From JANQIO01 sp965601975 (GTDB taxonomy: Bacteria; Pseudomonadota; Gammaproteobacteria; Pseudomonadales; Halieaceae), in contig OZ271856.1 in the NCBI GenBank assembly GCA_965601975.1, positions 124,001-188,000 of the forward strand: 64,000 nt of DNA, read 5' to 3'. Position 1 is the stretch's first letter; every line of letters begins with the position of its first letter. Both the position numbers and the translations under genes were made by a program. Under the pieces are notes generated by a model, which was not told where the DNA came from, did no database searches, and saw nothing but the letters and a program-made list of their open reading frames with translations. Shown here piece by piece: positions 43,475 to 50,262 of the stretch.

Positions 43475-43796
43475 TTCTTTTTCGACTTTCAGCATTTCCC
43501 TCTTTTGATTGTGGTGAAGCCACTTAAGTGCAAGTTTGCTGCATGGATTTTGGCCGCCCATAAACTACGCTTAGTCCTGCGGCGATAGCTGGTTTTTGCA
43601 GGTATGCACCTGTTTCTGCAATAGCCGGGACGGACACACACCTTAACAACAGTACGGAAAGCCGTCGCAATAAACCTTTCCTCGCGGGCCGCGGCCTCCC
43701 GCCTACCGCTGCCATCTAGCAGCACCGCTCTGAATCCTATTGACCTGCGCACTCAGACCCGAGCGTCTGAGCAACTCTCTGTGGAGGATGGACACA
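43475..43796. other. Intergenic stretch without a supported gene
   Basis: About 320 bases between the repeat array and the beta-helix gene, lower in GC than the core genome. I see no credible coding region; an open frame crossing the repeat is treated as spurious. GGAGG at 43783-43787 is the ribosome-binding site of the next gene. Confidence 0.6.
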
Positions 43797-44987
43797 ATGG
43801 AAAGATTTTCTGCCAGTCGATATTTCTTGTGGAGCTTCGTGCTCATTACCTGCGCCATGCTGATGCCGTCGCCGGTCTTTGCCGACGATGACGATGATGA
43901 CCATGAGGACAACGTCGTCCAGGTGGCGGCACCTACCGGGGATGCCTCTGTGGACGTGCCCAACATCGAGGCGGCGCTGGCCGCGGCGTCGCCAGGAGCC
44001 GTGGTGCAGTTTGCCCCCGGTACCTATGTCACCGGAGCGGGAGCACGATTCGTGAGTTCAATGCCCGGCATTACCCTGCGGGGCGCCAAAGATGGCAAGA
44101 CAACCATTCAGGGTGTTGGCGAAGTAGCGTTTTTTGACGATGCGCTGTTTACCTTGGACGGTGGGCACCAGGTTGTGCGTGACCTCACCTTCGACGGATT
44201 CAGGACGGCGCTCTTGCTCGGCGCTCCCGGTGCTTCTGAAGCGGGTTATCGGGTGCGGGACAATCGATTTCTACAGGGAAACTTTGGAGTCGTCTTTATT
44301 GGTTTTTCCGACCAGGTGACGACAGTGGAGAACAACGACTTCGTCAATCTGACTGTAGGAATTGCCGTTTACGGGAAGACAATACATTTTAGACGAAACA
44401 ACATCAGCACTCCGGATCCCGCCTCCACGATTTTTGGCAGGACTGTTTATGCAGTGGAATTGATCCCGGAGTTTTTTACCGGCATCAACATCTGCGAAAA
44501 CAATGTCTTTGAGTACAACCGCATAGATGGCGCTTCTGACGGCATTGTCGTGTTTGGAAATTTCCCCGATGAGATCTGTCGCAACAACGTTGTCAGGGGT
44601 AATGTTTTCACCAACCTAAAGGCATTCGATGATTTTAACGATGGCGCCATGGTTCTGCTTGCAGGAAGCGATGTGGGGAGCGTGGAAAGTAACCTGATCG
44701 AGGGCAACACGCTCGACGGTAGTGAGGGCCTGGGCATTTTGGTGGAAGCGGCCAGCGGTAATGTCATTGTCGATAATGAAATTGAAAACCTTCCAGGGGA
44801 AAAGGACACATTCAGCGTGATTACTTTAAACGCGCTGCCCGGTTCCGGGATCTTCCTTTCTGAAGGAACCCGAGACAATGTGGTTGAGGACAACGAGTTT
44901 GAAGATGTACGCAATCCCATCGTCGATCTTGGATCAAACACGGTCGAGGATAACGAGATCGATGACGATGATGAGGATGACGACTGA
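43797..44987 (+). CDS. Secreted right-handed parallel beta-helix protein with Asp-rich ends
   Basis: 396 residues from the ATG at 43797 (GGAGG nine bases upstream; ATG 43788 touches the GGAGG). A signal peptide ends about residue 30 (MLMPSPVFA|DD), followed by an acidic run of seven Asp/His residues. The body is a pectate-lyase/NosD-like beta-helix: AALAAASPGAVVQFAPGTY, ITLRGAKDGKTTIQG, then coils with repeated N-N-x-F / G-N-x-F / D-N-x-I steps. The C-terminus is again Asp/Glu-rich (last nine residues all acidic). Possibly calcium-binding. No catalytic triad can be assigned. Low GC suggests acquisition. Confidence 0.8.
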   Translation: MERFSASRYFLWSFVLITCAMLMPSPVFADDDDDDHEDNVVQVAAPTGDASVDVPNIEAALAAASPGAVVQFAPGTYVTGAGARFVSSMPGITLRGAKDGKTTIQGVGEVAFFDDALFTLDGGHQVVRDLTFDGFRTALLLGAPGASEAGYRVRDNRFLQGNFGVVFIGFSDQVTTVENNDFVNLTVGIAVYGKTIHFRRNNISTPDPASTIFGRTVYAVELIPEFFTGINICENNVFEYNRIDGASDGIVVFGNFPDEICRNNVVRGNVFTNLKAFDDFNDGAMVLLAGSDVGSVESNLIEGNTLDGSEGLGILVEAASGNVIVDNEIENLPGEKDTFSVITLNALPGSGIFLSEGTRDNVVEDNEFEDVRNPIVDLGSNTVEDNEIDDDDEDDD

Positions 44988-45049
44988 AACGTAACCAGCA
45001 TCTCCACAGTCTGATCCAATATCTCGGCGAAGCCGCCGGGGACAACTCA

Positions 45050-45082
45050 GCCCCCGCCGCCAAATGGGCGGGGGCAGTTTAT
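45050..45082 (+). terminator. Terminator-like hairpin between convergent genes
   Basis: A nine-base GC stem GCCCCCGCC / GGCGGGGGC (45050-45058, 45067-45075) followed by AGTTTATT. It lies after the beta-helix stop and before the arsI stop and could serve the plus-strand gene. Confidence 0.5.
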
Positions 45083-45090
45083 TGACCCTG

Positions 45091-45510
45091 TCAGCAGCAG
45101 CTCGGGGCGTGTTGCGCGGCAGTTTCTGCGCCGCTTACGTCCGCATCTTCCTTCACGTAGAAAAACTCCCAGGCGTGGCCGTTGGGGTCGGCTACCCAGG
45201 TCTTGTCCTGTACTGCGTAGCAGCAGGTGACGTTCTCTTCCGGCGCGGTGGCGAGTCCCGCGGCGATCAGTCGCTCATTGACGGCTTTGACCGCTTCCGC
45301 GTCTTCCACTTCCACGCCCAGGTGGCTGATTGAGCCGGCCTGCGGTTCTTCGGCAGTTCGGTTCAGGGTCAGGTTCAGGGCCGGGTTGGCGATGTCGAAC
45401 TTGGCCCAGTTTTCCCGTTGCTTGGCGGGGGCCTGGCCGAACAGGGTGCTGTAGAACGCGATGGAATCTTCGAAACGGTGGGTGTTGAGTGCGATATGGA
45501 TGCGGCTCAT
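45091..45510 (-). CDS. arsI: ArsI/CadI-family VOC protein (C-As lyase-like)
   Basis: 139-residue vicinal-oxygen-chelate dioxygenase. ArsI cleaves the carbon-arsenic bond of trivalent methyl- and aryl-arsenicals. Visible: metal-ligand candidates His5, His63 and Glu115 and the vicinal pair C96-C97 (NVTCCYAVQDKTWV), which ArsI uses to bind trivalent arsenic, plus a second CC at the C-terminus. ATG 45510 has GGAGG nine bases ahead; the frame upstream is not coding. It follows an ArsR gene, which fits an arsenic role. CadI-like cadmium binding is the alternative. Confidence 0.82.
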   Translation of the reverse strand: MSRIHIALNTHRFEDSIAFYSTLFGQAPAKQRENWAKFDIANPALNLTLNRTAEEPQAGSISHLGVEVEDAEAVKAVNERLIAAGLATAPEENVTCCYAVQDKTWVADPNGHAWEFFYVKEDADVSGAETAAQHAPSCC

Positions 45511-45543
45511 GGTGCAAATCCTCCTGCAGAGTTTGCTTTCTCG

Positions 45544-45567
45544 GTATTTCCGGAATATTCGAAATAC
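45544..45567 (-). promoter_or_regulatory. Second ArsR-type operator, upstream of arsI
   Basis: GTATTTC-N10-GAAATAC inverted repeat, 34 bases ahead of the arsI ATG. It has the same TATTTC-N10-GAAATA architecture as the site over the arsR start. Confidence 0.6.
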
Positions 45568-45591
45568 TTCGGCAAAAAAAGGGCCGAAGTA
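45565..45591 (-). other. Intercistronic stem-loop between arsR and arsI
   Basis: Nine-base arms TACTTCGGC / GCCGAAGTA enclose a nine-base loop holding the run of seven A (plus) or T (minus). It overlaps the arsI operator by three bases. It may attenuate or stabilise the arsR-arsI message. Confidence 0.55.
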
Positions 45592-45620
45592 CACGGACGG
45601 AATTTCAAACCTGGCGACGT

Positions 45621-45950
45621 TCATGCGCGCTCTACCTTCGGGGCGGAGATGTCTACCCCGCAGCCACTGCAGCAGTCGTGGTAGAGGAAATCCAGCAGGT
45701 CGCCCAGGGTGCCGGCGTTGGCCCGGTACCAGATCCACTGGCGCTCGCGCCGGGATTCCACCAGCTCTTCCCGGCGCAGCCGGTCGAGGTGGTGTGACAG
45801 GGTGGAGTTGGGCATGTCGATGGCGCGGCCGATATCGCCGGCGCTCATCTCGTTGGGGTAAGCGTTCAGCAACAGCTTGAGGATACCCAGGCGGGCTTCG
45901 TTGCCCAGGGCAGCCATGCGGTCGGCGTGAACGGCGAGGTTTGTTTCCAT
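45621..45950 (-). CDS. ArsR-family transcriptional repressor
   Basis: 109-residue winged-helix metalloregulator. HTH at about 36-60 (MSAGDIGRAIDMPNSTLSHHLDRLRREELV) and the wing RRERQWIWYRA are clear. The classical CxC in the recognition helix is absent (MPNSTLSHH), but three Cys near the C-terminus (C93, C94, C97 in HDCCSGCG) could form an alternative arsenic site. It is followed by arsI. The start codon lies inside its own operator, with no ribosome-binding site. Confidence 0.9.
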   Translation of the reverse strand: METNLAVHADRMAALGNEARLGILKLLLNAYPNEMSAGDIGRAIDMPNSTLSHHLDRLRREELVESRRERQWIWYRANAGTLGDLLDFLYHDCCSGCGVDISAPKVERA

Positions 45951-45985
45951 ATTTCGAATAATATCGAAATAATGAGAAAAGGCAA
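45950..45985 (-). promoter_or_regulatory. arsR promoter with operator overlapping the start codon
   Basis: Minus strand: TTGCCT (45985-45980), 16 bases, TATTAT (45963-45958). A perfect inverted repeat TATTTCGA / TCGAAATA (45950-45957, 45964-45971) covers the -10 and runs into the ATG at 45950. The predicted transcript starts within a base or two of the ATG. Confidence 0.6.
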
Positions 45986-45998
45986 CCCCTGATGCGAT

Positions 45999-46083
45999 GC
46001 TCAGGGCTGTCTATTGGCTCAGGGCTGTTATTGGCTCATGGCTGTTGTTGGCTCAGGGCTGTTTAGTGGCTCAGGGCTGTTCC
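45999..46083. repeat. Short tandem repeats, GCTCAGGGCTGTT units
   Basis: Four full units of 17-18 bases (GCTCAGGGCTGT plus a variable TATTG/TAGTG tail) at 45999, 46017, 46034 and 46051, and a partial fifth from 46069. The last overlaps the stop of the TetR gene. No spacers, so not CRISPR; looks like slipped-strand duplication at the gene end. Confidence 0.8.
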
Positions 46084-46709
46084 AACAGCGTGATGCCGAG
46101 GGCGACCACGTCGCGGTAGCTGCGTTTGCCGCGAGCGGGGCTCTGCTCGACGATGCTGAGGAACAGGGCGTGTATCAGTTCCAGCAGCAGTCGGGCGCGG
46201 CGCTCCCGTTCGGGTTTGGCATGTTTCAGGCCGATTCGCCGGAACATCTTTTCCAGGTGGCTGATCACAAGCTCGTCATGATGGTCATCCAGGTCCGTCA
46301 GCTCCGGCACCGCCCACATGGCCTGCACCAGCGGCATCAGGCCGCGCTGCTCCCGGTACACGGCAAGCATGCGCGGGAACGCAAGCTCGATGAAGCCGCG
46401 AATATCCAGGGATTCCAGATCGTGCTCGGCAATCTCCTCGAGCACGCGCGTTTGCTCCTCCAGCCACTGCTCGCCGAGGGCGTAGAGAATCGCCTGCTTG
46501 TTGGGAAAGTAGTGGTACAGGGAGCCCACAGAGATGTTGAGTTCCTTCGCGATCAGGATGGTCGTCAGGTCATCGAAGCCAACCCTCTCGAGCAGCGCGG
46601 CGGTAGTGCGCAGGATTTCCTCCCGGCGCTGGATGGAGCGCTGCTGTAGCGGCTTGCGCTGGTCGGCGAATTTTTGTTTGCGCGCGGCGATGCGGGATTC
46701 GAGAGGCAT
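46071..46709 (-). CDS. TetR-family regulator linked to puuB
   Basis: 212 residues. N-terminal HTH (REEILRTTAALLERVGFDDLTTILIAKELNISVGSLYHYFPNKQAIL, about 29-74) of the TetR type, then a helical ligand domain. The N-terminal arm is long and basic. It begins one base after the puuB stop on the same strand, so it is cotranscribed with puuB and likely controls the divergent puuA/puuB promoters (inference). In E. coli the equivalent regulator PuuR belongs to another family. Repeats overlap its 3' end. Confidence 0.85.
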   Translation of the reverse strand: MPLESRIAARKQKFADQRKPLQQRSIQRREEILRTTAALLERVGFDDLTTILIAKELNISVGSLYHYFPNKQAILYALGEQWLEEQTRVLEEIAEHDLESLDIRGFIELAFPRMLAVYREQRGLMPLVQAMWAVPELTDLDDHHDELVISHLEKMFRRIGLKHAKPERERRARLLLELIHALFLSIVEQSPARGKRSYRDVVALGITLLEQP

Positions 46710-46710
46710 A

Positions 46711-47994
46711 TCAACCCAACCTGTCCAGCATGGCGTGCCAGCTCATGGCCAGCACCAGCCCGGGCCAGCGCAACAGGGTGCCGCCCGGGAACGTGGGTGT
46801 CCTCACGCCGGCCATCACGTCGAACCGCTCGGCGGTGCCGCTGATCGCCTCGGCCAGCAGTTTGCCCGCCAGGGTCGCGATGGGCACGCCGTGCCCCGAG
46901 TAGCCCTGTGCGTAGAACACGTTGTCTGCCAGGCGCCCGAAGTCGGGCATCCGGCTCATGGTGATGGCGAGGGTGCCGCCCCAGGCATAGTCGACTTTGA
47001 CATTGTCCAGGTCCGGGTAGGTCTGCAGCATGCGCTTGCGCACCAGGCCTTCGATATCAGAGGGGAAGCGACTCGAGTAGGATTCGCCGCCACCAAACAG
47101 CAGGCGCCAGTCCCGCGACAGCTTCCAGTAGTTGACCACGAACAGGGTGTCCGACATGCAGCAGTCATCGCGAATGAGTTGCCGGGCGCGTTCTTCGCCC
47201 AGAGGCTCCGTCGCCAGCACAAAATTGTTGATGGGCATGATCTTGCCGGCCGCTTTCCTGGAGAGATTGCCCAGGTAACCATTGCAGGCCAGCACCAGGA
47301 ACCTGGCCTTGACGCTTCCCGTCGCGGTAGCGACCTCTACCTGACTGCCGTCCCGGTAGCCCGTGACCCGGCTGTCCTCGAAGATCTGTGCCCCCAGGCC
47401 GTGTGCCGCGGCCGCGAGACCCAGGGCATAGTTCAGGGGGTGCAGGTGCCGCCCGCCCGTATCTACCATGCCCGCGTGGAAGCGCCGGGAGCTGGTCATG
47501 GAGTCCAGCTCGGCCCTGTCCACGAAGCGGGCAGCATCGTAATGGTACTCATTGTTGAGTTTTTCGGCGTATTCCTTCAGCTCGTCCACGTGCGACGCCT
47601 TGGCGGCCACGTGCAGGTCGCCGGTCTTCAGCTCGCAGTCGATATCGAAGCGTTCGACCAGGCCGCATACGGTGTCCACCGCCTCCAGGCCCAGGTCCCA
47701 GAGCCGCCGGGCCTGTTCCCGGCCCACCTTCTCTTCCAGCTCCTCCTGGTCGGCGCGCTGGCCGGTGCTGCAGTGGCCGCCGTTGCGCCCCGAGGCACCC
47801 CAGGCGACACGCTCTGCTTCCAGCACGACCACCGAGTAGCCCTTGTCCCGCAGGTGAATCGCGGTGGACAGGCCGGTGTAGCCGCCGCCGACGATGCAGA
47901 CGTCTGCCTCGACCTCGCCCTCAAGCTTTGGAAAGCTGATGTCGCGGTTGGCACTGGCGGCGTACCAGGAATTCGTGTGTGCGGCTGCCGTCAT
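46711..47994 (-). CDS. puuB: Gamma-glutamylputrescine oxidoreductase (PuuB/OrdL)
   Basis: FAD-dependent DAO-type oxidase converting gamma-glutamylputrescine to the aldehyde in putrescine catabolism. 427 residues (E. coli PuuB 426) from the ATG at 47994: SWYAASAN at the N-terminus, FAD Rossmann motif CIVGGGYTGLSTA (G36-G41), GASGRNGGHCSTGQRAD, and C-terminal VFYAQGYSGHGV. The frame upstream of 47994 is antisense to puuA. Divergent from puuA, which strengthens both calls. Confidence 0.9.
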   Translation of the reverse strand: MTAAAHTNSWYAASANRDISFPKLEGEVEADVCIVGGGYTGLSTAIHLRDKGYSVVVLEAERVAWGASGRNGGHCSTGQRADQEELEEKVGREQARRLWDLGLEAVDTVCGLVERFDIDCELKTGDLHVAAKASHVDELKEYAEKLNNEYHYDAARFVDRAELDSMTSSRRFHAGMVDTGGRHLHPLNYALGLAAAAHGLGAQIFEDSRVTGYRDGSQVEVATATGSVKARFLVLACNGYLGNLSRKAAGKIMPINNFVLATEPLGEERARQLIRDDCCMSDTLFVVNYWKLSRDWRLLFGGGESYSSRFPSDIEGLVRKRMLQTYPDLDNVKVDYAWGGTLAITMSRMPDFGRLADNVFYAQGYSGHGVPIATLAGKLLAEAISGTAERFDVMAGVRTPTFPGGTLLRWPGLVLAMSWHAMLDRLG

Positions 47995-47999
47995 AAGAC

Positions 48000-48053
48000 C
48001 CGAATAATTGTTCGAAATAGAAGTTGAATAATAATTCGGTTTATTGCGATAAT
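48000..48053 (+). promoter_or_regulatory. puuA promoter and operator-like inverted repeat
   Basis: TTGAAT (48024-48029), an 18-base spacer and GATAAT (48048-48053). An imperfect inverted repeat CCGAATAATT (48000-48009) / AATAATTCGG (48030-48039) spans the -35 in the 87-base AT-rich gap between puuB and puuA. It is a candidate site for the linked TetR protein. Confidence 0.5.
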
Positions 48054-48081
48054 CAACGCTTTCCACAGCACGAGCTGCTTT

Positions 48082-49416
48082 ATGGACGTCATCGAGAAGT
48101 GGTTGAAGGAGCACGAGATATCTGAGGTCGAGGCGCTGGTGCCTGACCTGACCGGCAATGCGCGCGGAAAATTCATCCCCGTCGCCCAGTACCAGCGACA
48201 CGGTAATCCGAAGCTGCCGGAAAGCATCCTGATCCAGACGGTGACCGGTGAGTACAGCGACGACCACTGGGATTTCGTCGAGCCCACCGATGCCGACATG
48301 ATCCTCAAGCCTGATCCCTCGACCATGCGGCTTGTGCCCTGGGCGCGGGAACCCACCGCCCAGATTGTCCACGACTGCTACACGGCGGACGGTGAGCTGC
48401 ATCCCCTGTCGACGCGCAACGTGCTTCGGCGCGTGCTGGCGCTGTATGAGCAAAAGGGCCTGACGCCGGTGATCGCACCGGAGGTCGAGTTCTACCTGGT
48501 GAAGCGCAACAAGGACGCAGACAACGAACTGGAGCCGCCCAAGGGTCGCAGCGGCCGCCCGGAGATGTCGCGCCAGTCCTACAGCATCGATGCCGTGGCG
48601 GAGTTCGAGGACTTTGTCGAGGACATGTACGATTTCGCCGAGGCCCAGCAGCTGGATGCCGACACCCTGATCCATGAGAACGGTGTGGCGCAGATGGAAA
48701 TCAACTTCTTGCACGGCGACCCGCTGAATCTCGCCGACCAGGTGTTTGCCTTCAAGCGCACGGTGCGCGAGACCGCCCACAAGCACCAGATGTACGCCAC
48801 GTTCATGGCCAAGCCCCACCAGGACGAGCCCGGCAGCGCGCTGCATATCCACCAGAGCATCCTGGACGCTGACGGCCGCAATATCTTCGCGAAAGACGAC
48901 GGCACCCATACGCCGGAGTTCATGGCTTACATCGCGGGGCTCCAGCGCTTCACGCCGGAGCTGATCAGCCTCTACGCGCCCAACGTGAACAGCTACCGCC
49001 GACTGGCTCCTGACATCTCTGCGCCCATCAACCTGAACTGGGGGATGGACAACAGGACAACCGCATTCAGGGTTCCTGTCAGCGACGCCGCCGCCACCCG
49101 GGTGGAGAATCGCTTCCCGGGCGCTGATGCCAATCCCTACCTGGCGATTGCAGCCACCCTCGCCAGCGGACTGCTCGGCATGGAACTGGGACTGACGCCG
49201 ACAGAGCCCCACCAGGGCACCGCCAACGAGGACGAGGTCGAAGTCGCGCGCTCCCTGGAAGAGGGTCTGCGCAACCTGCAGAGCACCCCGGCGCTGGTGG
49301 ATATCTTCGGTGACCTGTTCCTGCGTGCTTACGCAGCGGTTAAACTCGATGAATTCGAGGAATTCAACCGGGTGATCAGCTCATGGGAGCGGGAGCACCT
49401 GCTGCTAAACGTCTGA
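48082..49416 (+). CDS. puuA: Gamma-glutamylputrescine synthetase (glutamine synthetase family, PuuA)
   Basis: ATP-dependent ligation of glutamate to putrescine, the first step of the Puu pathway. 444 residues of the GS class III/PuuA group: EVEFYLV (metal-binding Glu), ENGVAQMEINFLHGDPLNLADQ, FMAKPHQDEPGSALHIHQS, NRTTAFRVP, and ENRFPGADANPYLAIAATLASG. It lacks the adenylylation-site Tyr region of GlnA. The ATG has no strong ribosome-binding site. Divergent puuB supports the assignment over a housekeeping GS. Confidence 0.88.
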   Translation: MDVIEKWLKEHEISEVEALVPDLTGNARGKFIPVAQYQRHGNPKLPESILIQTVTGEYSDDHWDFVEPTDADMILKPDPSTMRLVPWAREPTAQIVHDCYTADGELHPLSTRNVLRRVLALYEQKGLTPVIAPEVEFYLVKRNKDADNELEPPKGRSGRPEMSRQSYSIDAVAEFEDFVEDMYDFAEAQQLDADTLIHENGVAQMEINFLHGDPLNLADQVFAFKRTVRETAHKHQMYATFMAKPHQDEPGSALHIHQSILDADGRNIFAKDDGTHTPEFMAYIAGLQRFTPELISLYAPNVNSYRRLAPDISAPINLNWGMDNRTTAFRVPVSDAAATRVENRFPGADANPYLAIAATLASGLLGMELGLTPTEPHQGTANEDEVEVARSLEEGLRNLQSTPALVDIFGDLFLRAYAAVKLDEFEEFNRVISSWEREHLLLNV

Positions 49417-49425
49417 CCGCCTGAT

Positions 49426-50262
49426 ATGGAGCATCAACTGCCGCGCTGGTTCCAGCTGACCAAGTACAGTGTGTATGCGCTGCTGGCGCTCAATGTCTGG
49501 CTGTTCCTGCAGGAAGAACTCACCACTTCCGCCCACCTGTTCAAGGACGGGATCAGCGGCGAGCTGCTGATCCAGGCCTTCTCGGCCACCATCGACACCC
49601 TGGCCTGGGTGGTGCTGCTGCTGATGTTCGAGTTGGAAACCTACCAGCTGCCCGACGAGATCATCAGGGGCAAGGTTAAGTGGACCCTGCACGGACTCAG
49701 GGCCGTCTGCTACCTGTTCATCGGCTACGCCTGCTACGGCTATATCGTCGAGATGCTCTATTACTACGAGGTCAGCTCCCTGGGTGCCATCGACCCCTGC
49801 GGACTCGTGGGGCAGGACTACGCCATCCTGGTCAAGCTCGATGAGTTCCTGCCGCTGACCGGGGAGTCCTGCCAGCAGCTGCAGGGCGAACTGTGGCAGA
49901 TCGGCGGCGCACCGGTGGTAGCGGATGCCGACAAGCTATCCGCCACCCGCTGGCTGGCCTGGGCCGATGTGATCAACTCGGCCACCTGGATCCTGGTGGT
50001 ACTGCTGCTGGAATTCGACGTACGCATGCAGCTGCGAGGCAGCTACACGGGGCGGGTGCTGATGGCCAGCAAACTCGCCAAGGTGGTGCTGTACGGCATC
50101 CTGTTTGTGGCGGCGGTGTACTGGGGCTTCGAGGGGGACTTCCTGGATTTCTGGGACGCCTTCCTGTGGCTGTTCGCCTTCTTCTTCATCGAGCAGAACC
50201 TGTTCGCCTGGCAGGCGGAAACGGCGGCCGAAGCCGAGGGGAGCGCGGCCTATCAACAGTAG
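49426..50262 (+). CDS. Hypothetical six-helix membrane protein
   Basis: 278 residues with no motif I recognise. Six hydrophobic helices are predicted at about 13-30, 52-72, 88-112, 180-200, 215-237 and 243-263. A loop of about 65 residues between helices 3 and 4 (containing two Cys) would be periplasmic if the N-terminus is inside. Tail acidic/Ala-rich. It starts 10 bases after puuA and its stop overlaps the apparent mtnA start, so it may be cotranscribed with both. Confidence 0.75.
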   Translation: MEHQLPRWFQLTKYSVYALLALNVWLFLQEELTTSAHLFKDGISGELLIQAFSATIDTLAWVVLLLMFELETYQLPDEIIRGKVKWTLHGLRAVCYLFIGYACYGYIVEMLYYYEVSSLGAIDPCGLVGQDYAILVKLDEFLPLTGESCQQLQGELWQIGGAPVVADADKLSATRWLAWADVINSATWILVVLLLEFDVRMQLRGSYTGRVLMASKLAKVVLYGILFVAAVYWGFEGDFLDFWDAFLWLFAFFFIEQNLFAWQAETAAEAEGSAAYQQ

